Positions 23,034 through 34,936 of a stretch of 64,000 nt of DNA are shown piece after piece. The position numbers and the translations under genes are program-made. The first letter of the stretch is position 1. Each line of letters opens with the position of its first letter. Source of the DNA: Mytilus galloprovincialis. Taxonomy: Eukaryota > Mollusca > Bivalvia > Mytilida > Mytilidae. The notes under the pieces are model-generated. The model was not told the origin of the DNA. It saw nothing but the letters and a program-made list of their open reading frames with translations, and did no database searches. Location: positions 48,244,122 through 48,308,121 of the forward strand of contig NC_134849.1 of NCBI RefSeq assembly GCF_965363235.1, given 5' to 3'.

Positions 23034-25650
23034 AAAAATAACTTGTATGTAAATTTTTTAAAATTCTGTATAAATTCAGCATATTCTTCAATAATCAGAT
23101 CTTTAATTTTTAAAGATTATCATGATGACTTTAAATATAAATAAACATATAACTTTGTTACATAGCACACTTAATAACATAAACATTCCATCTTTGCATG
23201 CTGAGATGATAATCATAATCATCTCTGAAATTATATATTTATTTTGAATATTATCCAGTACTATTCTTAGAAGAAAATACTTGAACTCTAATCAAATAAT
23301 ATGTTATTCCACTATATCATTTTCTTACATATCAAACTTTTTATGAAAGACTGTTTAAAAGATCAATCAGAATATTCATTGTGTATCTTAATGCCTGCCT
23401 TCAATAGTAGGAAGGCAATGTTTAGTGATCTGTGCATTTGTCAATTTGTCTCTACTGTATCAAGTAAGGGTTTTGATTCCTATTTCAATATTTACTGAAC
23501 ATAGATATGAATCAGCTTAAAGTTGTGGTTTAAGGTAATTCATTTTAGCCTGGTATTTCTAATGAGTTGTGGTCACATCAATTCTAAATTTAGTACCAAT
23601 GTTCATGATGATGTGCCAAAATATGCCAAATTAGATATTTGACCCAGATTTAACAGTTCACAGATTAGCTTCAAGTTTAAATTTGAGGTAGTTTCAAAGA
23701 CGCTGTGATGACACTAACTTGAAATTCAGTAATCAACAGTTATTATAATAGTGCGAGAATATTAAACACACATTCTTAAAACAACTTTTATACAATTTGA
23801 TTTTTTTCACATTACAGTAAATAACCTTATCTAAATAGTTTTTAAATACAACTTGATATTTAAGTGTCAAAATATTTAAGTACAATTCATAATTAATGCA
23901 ATACTATAATTAATCTACAATACTTGCTAAAATATTGTAGATAAGAATGGTAATCAACAAGTATGCTAACTGTTGAGTTTTGATCTCAAGTGATCATGGT
24001 GATGGATTGACTGAATTTGCAAGAATGGTAGACTTATGATTACAAACCATGCAACAAAGTTATATATTTATAAAGTCATATGACAAGCATGATCATCCTC
24101 ATAATGTATTCATTGTAGGACAATTGATGCAGAAATATCTTTCATTGAAAGGAAGACAATTTATTTGGTTTAAATCAATGTAACAATATCAAGGTAGTAA
24201 CTCCATGATAATAATTTAACATTTATGGATTTATCGGATACATTTAAGTAAATGAAGATCTACTGCCCACTTAGTATGTTATTGTGTTATGTAAACAATT
24301 TATTTGCATCCTTGTTTTCCTACCCTGTCATTCATCAAAGTTTATAAAAAATATTGAATAAGCAATAGCATTAACATAATAAATTATCTTACAAGGGGAG
24401 GTTATTTTGGACATTTTTTCATAGTATAAATTGTATCTTAAACATTACTCAGCTACCTTTATTCAATCTGAATTTTCAGACATTTTACTATATCGTTAAT
24501 TTAAAGCACATAACAGTAAAGCCTCTCTAAACCCATCTGAAGAATTGATTGCCAGTAAGTTTGCTCTATTTTGTTTAGACAAGTTTCACTGTATAATTTA
24601 ATTTAAATGTATAATCAAACTAATCAAAATAATACATATGAATGTTTCAATTGTGCTGAAAACAGGATATTCAACAGTTAGTTAAATACAGTCATTTTAT
24701 ATAAATCAAGTATCTGATAATTCAGAACGAATAAGAATTGCTAAGGAAAGCACACAAATGAAACATTTACACTTATAATTAAATCAATATTTTCAAGAAT
24801 ATTTTCATGCTTCATTACAAATTAATATATTTTAGTCTCCCTGACTATAAATTGTATGAAAAACAGTTTACAAGAAATCTCTCAATTAAATTAAGAGCAA
24901 AATTACACTATTACAACAATTCAAAACACCTATTCACATAAAACTGAGCAAAATATATTTCAATCTAGCACTATATCCTGTACAATTCATTGGTATGAGG
25001 TAGTTTATGAAAAATAAGGCGCCAAGGTATAAACTACTCAAACTTGCTAAACTTGTCTTACTTGTTGATCATTACCCTCGTTTACATGATTAGTGGAATA
25101 TGATTGTCATCTTCATACAAAAAGTAAAGACTTGTCAAATCCTGTAGAAACTTATTCTGTCTAGATTCTAGTATTTTTGTCAAATTTAACATCAGTTATG
25201 CAACAGACTTTCAAGAATTTAGATATAATTACTTTAAATGGTGTTGAATAGTGAAAACATGAATGTTCTATTAATATTTATTTTCCTTTGTTTTAATTTT
25301 CAAAGATTCAATAAAAGCTATTGTTAATTCTATTAGTTATCTGTATTGTATTCATGTCCTCTCAATCTTAACACAATCAACAACAATTGACATATAAGTG
25401 GTCAAATCTTTTTTCCTCCAATCAGATTCTTTCAATCTATTCACTCCTTTATCACAATGTATTATCACAAACGAATCTGCATCAGTTTCATGTAATTTTA
25501 CATGTTTGACATAATCACATGAAGGTTTACAACAAAAAAAAAATAATATTGCAAAAAATTTTATTACTTCAAGGTTACATAAAATGTAAGTATTTCAATT
25601 ATTTCAATATCAATTCACTTAGTTCTTTATAAAAACTCATTTTATACAAT
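23034..25650. other. AT-rich DNA, nothing recognised
   Basis: No coding frame, repeat ends or tandem structure could be supported. It falls inside the possible long 3' UTR. Confidence 0.4.
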
Positions 25651-25654
25651 AACC

Positions 25655-26580
25655 AGATGCTCGGCAGGGCACAGCTTTACACGATCGCAGAGGTCAAACC
25701 CTGAACAGATGGAGCAAGTATGGACACAACATTTAAGCTTGATACAGCTCTGAATTTGGATTGTGATTAAATAGTTGACACAACATAGGTTTCTGACAAA
25801 GAAAGATAATTCCAATTTTCAAAGAATATTTCATAAACACTGTGCAAATTGAAAATTTCTTGCTATTGCGCAATATAGTGCAATTAGATATTTTTTGCTA
25901 TTGCGCAAAACTGTGCAATTGAAGATTTCTTGCTACTGTGTAATACTGTGCAATTAAAAATTTCTTGCTATTGCACAATACTTAATATAATAATGTTGGA
26001 CCCCGATTTGGACCAACTTGAAAACTGGGCCCATAATCAAAAATCTAAGTACATGTTTAGATTCAACATATTAAGGAAGTCCAAGAATTCAATTTTTGTT
26101 AAAATCAAGCTAAGTTTAATTTTGAACCCTTTGGACCTTAATGTAGACCAATTTGAAAACAGGACCAAAAATTTAGAATCTGAATACAGTTAGATTTGGT
26201 ATATCAATGAACCCCAATAATTCAATTTTTGATGAAATCAAACAAAGTTTAATTTTGGACCCTTTTGGCCCCTAATTCGTTGGGACCAAAACTCCCAAAA
26301 TCAATCTTAACCTTCCTTTTGTGGTCATAAAACTTGTGTTAAAATTTCATAAATTTCTATAATTAATACTTAAGTTATTGTGCAAAAACCAAGTAAATGC
26401 TTATTTGGGACCTGTTTTTTGCCCCTAATTCCTAAACTGTTGGGACCAAAACTCCCAAAATCAATCCCAACCTTCCTTTTATGGTCATAAACCTTGTGTT
26501 TAAATTTCATAGATTTCTATTTCCTTATACTAAAGTTATAGTGCAAAAACCAAATGTCTTTGGACAACGACGACGACGCC
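25655..26580 (+). repeat. Bivalve element ending in a GACGACGAC run, copy A
   Basis: Starts with CAGATGCTCGGCAGGGCACAG and a GTCAAACCCTGAACAG segment. It then has three short subrepeats of TGTGCAATTGAAGATTTCTT type (about 25855-25975) and several ~150-bp internal repeats built around CTCCCAAAATCAATCCCAACC, and ends with TTTGGACAACGACGACGACGCC and CATCATACCAATATACGAC. Copy B at 38.84 kb shares both ends. Recalled as widespread in bivalves. The 87-codon frame inside it is not a gene. Confidence 0.75.
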
Positions 26581-29500
26581 AACATCATACCAATATACGA
26601 CAAAAGTTTTTTCAATTTTTGCAGTCGTATAAAAATAATCAGAATTTGGGTATATGAAATACAATTCAATTTTGTTTTCTTATTTTTTTCTGCGTGTGCC
26701 ACAATTAAAATCAATAAAAAAAATCATAATAGATTCAGAAAAAAAAACACGTCCATTTTGATAAATCAACAATTAAGGATTCTTTAAATCTTTTAAAATG
26801 TCATGATTATAAATTCTTTCATTCACCATTAACAAAACCACATATAACATGCAGATGCATATAGTTCTAACATCAGACCATATAATAATGGTGATACATG
26901 GTAAGCTTCCTGACAAAGCAATAAAACATTGTGTTTAACAGTTAGCTTTCCTTCTTATGAAAAACGAAAACAAATCGAATTTTTAATTAACATCTCCACA
27001 TAATTTCAAACAATCTACATGGTTTCAAGCATTATTAAAAAGTACATATAGTGAAGCAAAGCTGATATAAATTATTTACATCGAAAAATTATATATACAA
27101 AAAAGTGAGGTAGATAGATTCTGTTGCCATCTTTAACTACCCATTTGGCAACACCTCCTGAGAAATTTTGTTCTCAATGAACTCAAGGTTTGAAATATAA
27201 TTTATTTGTGGAAGTTGAAAACTGATATTTGTGTTTTAATGTTATTAAAAATTCTTTGAAGTAATACACAAACATATGTTTTAAATAAATCTGTTTATTA
27301 AATGGAGAATCAAGATTTATTTTTTTATGATTTGTCAATACATTTTTGTACTTCCAAATGCTTGTGATAAAATAGTTTTGATGTTATTGTTTTAAATTTT
27401 AGTTGTTATTGATTCGAACAAAATTTTCAAATACAATTTAGACTGCTTTTTGCATATAAAGTTGTAATTTGTTTTTAACTAATGAGTTAATAGTCAAACA
27501 AAAAACAAAACTTAGTTTCAAAAGATCAGACTTTTTTTTCAAGATACATATAACTTCCAGCAATTTTGAATTATATTTCAAAACATGTTATGAAGGAAAT
27601 AAAATTACCCAAGTTATGGTCCTGAGAATTTTTGGATGATACAAATAAAAAAAAAATAACTTGCTTTCCTGAATAAAACATGTGAGGTCTGCTGATTATA
27701 AAATGAGGTCAGTTTTAATCACTTCTTTAGGTTTGGAGTAATTATAAATAAGGTTTAGCAATATCTGTAAAGAACCTGAGTTCAATGTTTATATCTGTTT
27801 TAAATGAGGTATACATGTGAAGACACTTTTAATGTGGACAAAATCAAACCATTTGTCATAAAAACAAAAATTCAGTTATTTTTTCAAAACTGTCCACGAA
27901 TCAAGGAATAAACTACGAAAATATCAAATTTCATCACTACATCGAAACAAATAATAATCCCCAATCATTTGTAAGTTTTCAACATTTGTAAGTATTCAAC
28001 ATTTAAAAATATCAATTACTTAAAAATTCTTTATATAACATACAACCACAAGTTTTTGTAAAATAAAAACATTTTAGTGTCCAAATAAGAAAACAAATAA
28101 TAAAAGAATTTTTGAAATTGCATTAAGTTAGCTGAAACTTCTCTACTCCAGCCTTCATGTGTAACATTCTAGACATAGGAATCTTTCTTTATTTTACATA
28201 TTTTTCCCCTACCTAGATCCATTCAAAATGATTCCATTAATAGTAAAGTATGACTGTTTCTTTTAAAATTTATTTTATTTAAGACTTAATTTGGCTGTTA
28301 ATATTGTACATATACTTGTATAGAATAGATAATGTTCTTTGTCTCCCTTAAATGTGAAAATAAATGTATTATTGATGTATTTCTCTTCATTTTACATGAA
28401 CTATACTGTACAGTATGTCTAAATCATTAAACAAAACATTGAAATATAAGAATGAAAAATGTTTAAGTGAATGATTCATTTTCTCTTATTCAAAATAGAA
28501 GTGCTAAATTACAACACAATAGACATTTTCACAATAACTTTGCTCTCTTTCTAAATTAAAATTAAAAAAAAAAGATTAGCTAATTCTTTATTAAAATTGA
28601 AGCCATTTTGCTAAAACCATATTTTTTTTCATTAGAATTATTAAATATGTGTATTTTTGTGTTATTTTTTATGAAACAAATGAAGAACAATACTTATTTG
28701 GAAAAAAGATATTTACTTACTAATTATACCAGTGTATTGCAAAATTACTTCATCATTTCAACTTTAATCTGGTTTCCAATTATTGATAAATCTCCTAATA
28801 AAAGTAATTCTTGATATATAATTGGACAAAATGGACAAACATAGATTCAGTCATACATGTTTTATATTTGTACTACTTCTCCAAAATAAATCTCACAAAT
28901 TCAACAATGAATAAACAACAACCACCGGGGAGAAATCAAAAATGGTGTTTTACACTTCTACAAATGAGGATAATAAATGAGAATGGAGGGGGAATTAAAA
29001 CAACAAGCTTCATAAGAATTATATAACAAATATTTGCACAAAACATTTTCATTTATTTTTCTGAACACAATAGGTTAATTTCCTTTTAGCTCCTAAGAAG
29101 GCAAAACCAAATGGCACAATTTTAGACAATTTTGTTGAAAATACTATTTCCCTATTTCTTTCAATTTTATTGATAATTTTTTTTTTTTATAAAAACATTA
29201 ATGTTACTTAAAAGTTCAGGCATCTCATTATATTCCAAAAAATCCATGAGGCATTAAAATATACCTTGATCAGATGATACTAAAGAGAGATTATTTTACC
29301 CATTCAATTTTTTTTTTCAATATTTTTTTTTAACTTTTCATTTAGTGATCTTTAAACTCTCAGATCTAACATCTAACCTGTTAGATATATCATCAATCAT
29401 ATTTGAAATCAGTTATTCTCAAATAATTAACAAATTACATAAAAAAAAGTTATAAAATCTGTTATTTGAAAATAAAAAAAACAATATTACAATTAGACTG

Positions 29501-30100
29501 TAAATTTGCTATCTGCTTTAAGCTAAAGGTAAGCAAATGGGATTACACTAATATCAAACTTATCAAGCACAAGATATCATATTAGTAAAATATATAAAAG
29601 TTCCTAAAAAAATAAAGCCTGGAAAATTTTGTAAATATGGCACATAGATCATCTTATTCTAATAGCATATGAGCTTCATGAAAATACAAAGGCCTGTAGC
29701 AAAAATATTCCACAGCAATTTTTTTACTTAATATTAGAGGCTAGTTAATTTTTAACTTTGGTACCTATATATTATATTTTTAGTATAAATGAGTTTCAAA
29801 TTTCAATTGTAGTTGGTACACTGATTTACTGTATGTAGATATATTAACGTCTATTTTTAATATTGGTCGTATGAAAAACAGAAAATTTCTGATGATTTAT
29901 AAACTGAACTGAATTTTGATATAAAAAATAAATACTTTTATTTATTCAAATGAAAATTTGACATCCACAAATATATAATATATTAAATATTTACCTTACT
30001 TGTTTATCCTTAAACAAGACTGTTGAATATTTTTGCCACAGTCAATGAAATGAAAATGTGTTATGAAAATGACTATATCAGTAACCAATCTGTTTTTACT
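26581..30100. other. AT-rich DNA, nothing recognised
   Basis: Very AT-rich, with homopolymer runs. The ~65-75 codon frames here are low complexity, rich in Asn, Lys, Phe and Ile. No repeat boundaries were seen. Confidence 0.4.
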
Positions 30101-30111
30101 TCTTACAGAAG

Positions 30112-30276
30112 ATGACTAAAGGACCTAACATTATGCCATGTAAAAAGGATGAAGAGATAACTAGAGAGTTACTCTGGCAGTGTTATAAATGCACCAAAAC
30201 ATGCCAAAATGGAATGAAAATGATATCAGCACTTTGTAAAATTAATATAATGAGAGAAATCCAACAAGCATTTTAA
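30112..30276 (+). CDS. Candidate small cysteine-containing ORF (54 residues)
   Basis: An ATG three nt after a strong acceptor-like tract (TGTTTTTACTTCTTACAG) opens a 54-codon frame with Cys at positions 10, 24, 27, 31 and 42 and many charged residues; composition is better than the surrounding AT-rich noise. There is no signal peptide and no family I recognise. It lies opposite the possible 3' UTR of the zinc-finger gene. It could be the end of an unrecognised plus-strand gene or a chance frame, and chance is more likely. Confidence 0.15.
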   Translation: MTKGPNIMPCKKDEEITRELLWQCYKCTKTCQNGMKMISALCKINIMREIQQAF

Positions 30277-31809
30277 GAATCTGAATAAACTATAGTTTGA
30301 AAAGCATATTAATAATTTCTAGATAAATCTTTCTTGATAGTACAAAGCACTACCATTAAAGAACATAACTTGCTTTATTGAGGCCTCAGGTCCTGCCACA
30401 CAAGAAACAGAAAGTGAACATTAGGCATTTTTGGAGAATTTTTTTCTAGAATATTTGTTGAAGAGAAACATATATTTAAATTTTCATTTCGTGAATATTA
30501 ATTTTCTTTACCACAGTGAAAAAGACAAAACAAAATACTCTTTGCAGTTTCATGAAAATTGCCGAAATAATCATTATTTCAAAAATAACATGATCAACAG
30601 TAAATATCCTTACAACATATTTGCTGTTTGACATTTAATTATGAATATGCTCTACAAGAGAGTTAATAAAAAATAATTGCCACACCAAATTATAAATATA
30701 ATTTATAAGGAGACAAATTGGTACTTCACCGGTTGGTTTTATTTCGTTTTTTCATCATGATTAAAATATATGGCACAGTTGTAAATTTATTTGAAACTAA
30801 TGACATTTGATTAATGTAGATGATGCAATGTTAAAGACAATATTAGGAGGTTTATTTGTTGTAAATCTTCTACTGGGCAAAACAAAAATTATCTTTCAGC
30901 CCACCAGTTATCTATAGAAAATGAATATCAAATAATTTGTTGTGACAGGGCACACTGAGGTATAGTGTTTTCAAATTACAAATGATAAGTGCAAAAAGTA
31001 ATAATAAGTGATAAATGAAATAAAATGACTGAATTCAAATGAAATAACAAGAAAATGAAAATATGGTGTTTTCACCGGTTAAACTTAAAAAAAAACATAA
31101 TTCAATAAAGTTCTAACAATTAATGATGTTGACATTCACTCCAAAACAGTATGAAAAGAAATCTATCATAAACAACATATTATTAGCAGATTATCTAAAA
31201 ATATAATTCTCTCCTTAACAAGATCTTAACAACAATTCACTATAGATACATTCAAGTAAACTCCATAAAAAGCAACAACACTCAACATGATTGAGTTATC
31301 TCTCTTTGAACAGTCAAAGTTTTCTCATTTTGTCTGTTGGCTAGCCTTCTGTTTATGATGATGTATTGCACCAGTTACTGATTATCTTCAGGGGTTTTTG
31401 CACCTAAAATTATAAAAATATCATAGAATAGAGAATAAAAGAAATGCTGATTAATGAATTGTAGTCTGGAAAATATACATTTGGGAATAATCTGCTTTAT
31501 TTCATCCTAAGTAAGTTTGAATACAGAATTAGCAATGATTTGCACCTAGACATGGACTGCATAATACTATTACCAATAGTTATACAATGCACGATATAAG
31601 ATGTTTTATGACCACCTGTCTAGAAAAGCCCGTCCAATTAGTAAGTACAAAAATCCCACAGGATTCGAAACTATTCCTAATGATAAGACTTCATTCAAAG
31701 AATCTATACTTTAATAGAAAGGAAGTATTATTTGGTGAATGCTACATATAATGATGCAATTACTGTTGTAGATTCAATCAAAAGTAACTCAACTTATACC
31801 TGCAAACTG

Positions 31810-31885
31810 GAAAGGGATTAATATAAGTTGCAAAACTTGTTTCCCAATCCACTATAAATAAATATGTTTAAACTAACTTATAGCA
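31810..31885 (+). repeat. SINE 3'-tail fragment
   Basis: GGGATTAATATAAGTTGCAA and TTGTTTCCCAATCCACTATA are the same 3' tail seen at the end of the tRNA-derived SINE at 46.33 kb and at 63.28 and 63.72 kb. Confidence 0.75.
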
Positions 31886-32379
31886 AAATGCTCCTCACTA
31901 TATGAATCTATTCCAATCCTTGGATATTTTTTAGTTTATTTAGCTCAACTTTAAAGTTATAAATTTGGTCACGACTAGTCTCATATCTGACAATATGAGA
32001 CCCTCATGGAGAATCCAGGTTGTTAATCACCAATGAAGAAGTACAATTCCATCAACTTTTTTTCATCTATTGCTTTCTTCATCTTTTCTTTACCAGTATT
32101 TCAAATTCTACATTGAAACCTGAAGTGTAGGAGTCATTGTGTCTTCCATATAATGTTGTGTATAATCCTTATTTATGAATAATCTATATCCAGAGGCCGA
32201 TAAAGGGGGAACAAGGTGCCCTGGCTGTTCAAATTTAGCATGATTTCTTACATATTAACATTAATACCTGCCTACTTATATAGCAATGGCTAGACATTGA
32301 ATAAACACAAATCTATACACAACCCATTTATCTACTATACATATCATTATGGTGCTGTGACTGACAGGTTCAACAATGG

Positions 32380-34125
32380 TTAGGAAATTAAAGGCAACAA
32401 AGGCCACCACCAAGAAGTTAAAGGAGAATTGGCAACCTTGAAATGGAGTAATTTAAGGAGGCTCGAGGGTATAAAAATTTCAGAAAAAAATTAAACATTT
32501 GTTTTTCATTACAAATTTTATTTATTACCTTTTGTAGTTGTTACTTTATCATATGGTACAAAACACATTCAAAACAATTAATTCGTGTTGGCCCCAGATG
32601 ACTTTTAAAATGTAAACATCATTGAAAAAGTTCCAAATTATCTCCCTTTGGTTGAAAAATGCCATTTTTTGGCTTTAAAATTGAAATATCTCTTTTAACT
32701 CATCGGTGACCTATATTTTTTAATATAATTTCGATATATGCTGTACTTCAACTAAATTATTGTAAAATTTGAGCAATTTCTGTAATAAATTTCTTTTTTT
32801 TATTTCGATATTACCTTTATTTCTCCTATTAATTCAACAGAAAAAAACACTTTTACAAAGATGTATGCTTCTTTCGAAGGCAGATTGTGAGCACAAATGA
32901 ACGGTGACCCCATTTTTTTATTTTATTTTTCTATTAACTATAAGATAAAGTTCATTTATAGAAAAATATAGAGAAATCCTATATAAATGATTTAGACCCG
33001 CGAACCCCCTTAAAGTCATAGAGGATGCAGTTACCATGAAAAACAAGATCCTACATGATTTGAAAAAGAAGATGATAGAAGTCCTACATGAGGGTCACAT
33101 TGAACAAGAAATTTCAGACTCAAGAGTATATGTTTAATTTAGACAGTAAACTTAGGCAAAAACTAAAACTTATGAAAGCAATGAAATCAATGAAATCATC
33201 AAACAATACATCAGATTTAAAAGAAAAGTCAGCAGTGAATGCTAACGCTGAACATGCTGAATGCTATATATATACCTAGATCAAACAGTAATAATGCAAA
33301 CACATCGGCCGTTTACTTGCTAAATACTAGAAAAAGAATTCCATTGGAGCAAAATCATACTGGAAATCAATCACACAACTTTCCTGGCCCTAATCTACAA
33401 ACTTACAATAATCAAGAGGAATGTTTGTACATTGTATATACAATAAAAAGCCCAACCATAAAATTTATTTAGAAATAACCAAAGATTACCTAAATAAGAT
33501 TCCCCACATTTTGACAGGGATGTTTTACAGTGGAGTGCAAACACCAATTATGCAACAGCCACATGTTTGCTAAAGGAGAGATTTGGATACCCACAAAAAA
33601 TTATAACACATACATGAAAGCTTAAATGCAACTCTCCTCATTGTCAAATGATTTGAACAGCTTTAGAAGTGAGACTTTTTAGAATCATTTGTAAGAGGTC
33701 TTGAAAGTTTGGGTCAAACACAAGAAATGTATGGTGCCATACTAGTACCTATTTTTATTACTAAACTACCTGTAAACAGGAGAAAAAGTTGCCTATGAAA
33801 GTCAAAGCGATCATATAAACCTGACCAACCTCTGGAAAGCCATTACAAAAGAAGTGAAAATTTGTAAAGACGGACAATTTATCGTACATCACTGATTAAA
33901 TTCGTAACATTTCTGACCGAATTTTCTTACTTGGACACAGTGATATTCCAATGCAAACAATGCATGTTACAATGACAAAAATATCCATGCATCTACCACA
34001 CTGGTGTACATGTTTCGATTGCACAATAGTCTTTGATGTTAATGCAAGTTTGAACAGCGTAAAGCGAAAGAAGCTATGTTTCAACTGTCTAGGAAACCAT
34101 TGTGTTTCAAAGTGTAAATCACAAG
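32380..34125 (+). pseudogene. BEL/Pao-type LTR retrotransposon gag remnant
   Basis: In several plus-strand frames, broken by stops and frameshifts, there are pieces of a BEL/Pao gag (DUF1759 type). These are a charged region after 33015, a segment near 33510-33600 including LLKERFGYPQKII, a stretch at 33715-33800, and a zinc-knuckle-like CFNCLGNHCVSKCKS at about 34078-34122. A lysine-rich piece at about 32375-32440 may be its start. A TTAA-flanked element is inserted at 32457-33009. No protease, reverse transcriptase or LTR is seen, so this is an old solitary fragment inside the zinc-finger gene's 3' UTR intron. Family assignment is from recall of motif wording. Confidence 0.6.
32457..33009. 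mobile_element. TTAA-flanked MITE (piggyBac-like) inside the gag remnant
   Basis: A 553-bp element with 14-bp imperfect terminal inverted repeats: GGAGGCTCGAGGGT at the left, and GGGGGTTCGCGGGT as the complement of the right end (11 of 14 match). It is bounded by TTAA at 32453-32456 and 33010-33013. It has no coding capacity. It differs in sequence from the TTAA element at 9.9 kb apart from the leading GG, so it belongs to another family. Confidence 0.65.
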
Positions 34126-34275
34126 TCTTACAATTAGAATTGTTGAAATGTAAATATAAAAAATATTTTGTCATAAAATTAATATTATTTTGTCATTACT
34201 TATTTGATTGGCCACATAAGTCCTTAAATGTGTTCATCTAATTTTTATGAAAGTCTGTAATTTCTCCAACAACCT

Positions 34276-34303
34276 ACCTTATTTAAATGACTATTTGTTC
34301 CCT
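34276..34303 (-). other. Stop-proximal 3' UTR splice donor (candidate)
   Basis: AAG|GTAGGT at 34278/34277 fits the donor consensus well. Spliced to the acceptor at 31404 it would remove a 2873-nt intron containing the BEL/Pao remnant. Because the junction is under 50 nt after the stop, such splicing would not be expected to provoke nonsense-mediated decay. Confidence 0.4.
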
Positions 34304-34936
34304 CTATGAAATAAAGTTTTCTCTGAAAGGTTCATAATTTGGTATAGTGTGGGGGTACTTGACATGCCAGACCATGTGGAACATGAACTCAATACGATCC
34401 TGGCATCGTCTATGACATGACGGACAGACAAAAGGATCTTCTTCCTCTGGAGAGTGCAGACTTTGGTGAAGATGAAACATTGTAAAATCATTGAAAATAA
34501 TGTTACAATGTGCACAATGATGGATACCCGAATCCGAAACTGGAGTTTCTGAGGTAGTTGTAACATGTCTTTTCTCTTCACTCTCCGTCTCTGACATAGG
34601 TGGGCTCTTTGAACGAATAGAATTCCCTCCCTTTGATTCATTATCCTCAGATTCTTCACTACTGACAGATTTGTTGACACTGAGATCAATGACCCGATCA
34701 AATGAGCTGCCATTATAAAGAGAGGAAATTGGAGGCAATGTCGGTTGAGGTAGACTTGTCATGGATAATCGCTCTGGCATGCATCGGAAGTTTGTTGAGA
34801 CTGGAGATACTAGACCACTGCTCTGAGGAGTAATGCTCCCATTTCTATTTCTGGTAATAATGCCTTCATTTTGTGAGGTAAAGGTTGAAGTAGGTATTGA
34901 TGAGGATGGAGAATGCACCATACTTGAGCTTGACAT
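34304..34936 (-). CDS. Last coding exon of the zinc-finger gene: repressor-like region and C-terminal finger pair
   Basis: The acceptor (TATTGTTTTACAG) ends at 34937 and the exon enters in phase 0 with ATG TCA AGC, so the methionine here is internal. 211 codons include the TAG stop (34306-34304). The exon holds the VIDLS motif, an acidic/serine stretch and the paired C-terminal fingers. A donor-like AAG|GTAGGT lies 26 nt after the stop. Confidence 0.9.
   Translation of the reverse strand: MSSSSMVHSPSSSIPTSTFTSQNEGIITRNRNGSITPQSSGLVSPVSTNFRCMPERLSMTSLPQPTLPPISSLYNGSSFDRVIDLSVNKSVSSEESEDNESKGGNSIRSKSPPMSETESEEKRHVTTTSETPVSDSGIHHCAHCNIIFNDFTMFHLHQSLHSPEEEDPFVCPSCHRRCQDRIEFMFHMVWHVKYPHTIPNYEPFRENFIS

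Larger units (their letters stand above)
18200..31404 (-). other. Possible giant 3' UTR exon of the zinc-finger gene
   Basis: The minus strand has an acceptor (…ATAATTTTAG) immediately before 31404, and the exon carrying the zinc-finger stop codon has a good donor AAG|GTAGGT just after it (34278). From 31404 to about 18200 I find no convincing coding sequence, only very AT-rich DNA with two recognised repeats (21.7 and 25.7 kb). If unspliced, this would be a 13-kb 3' UTR. An ordinary intergenic or AT-rich region is the alternative. In frame, the first codons after the junction would be untranslated because the stop is already passed. Confidence 0.3.

Noticed and set aside
31389..31404. Alternative coding end of the zinc-finger protein through the acceptor at 31404
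   Set aside because: Joined in phase 0 to the donor at 39894 it would add only about 16 codons and lose the C-terminal fingers; there is no evidence for it over the 34936 exon.
33896..34174. 92-codon minus-strand frame opposite the gag remnant
   Set aside because: Antisense to the zinc-knuckle segment, which is the recognisable reading.
34291..34713. 140-codon minus-strand frame overlapping the last zinc-finger exon
   Set aside because: Different frame from the one fixed by two splice junctions and the finger motifs.
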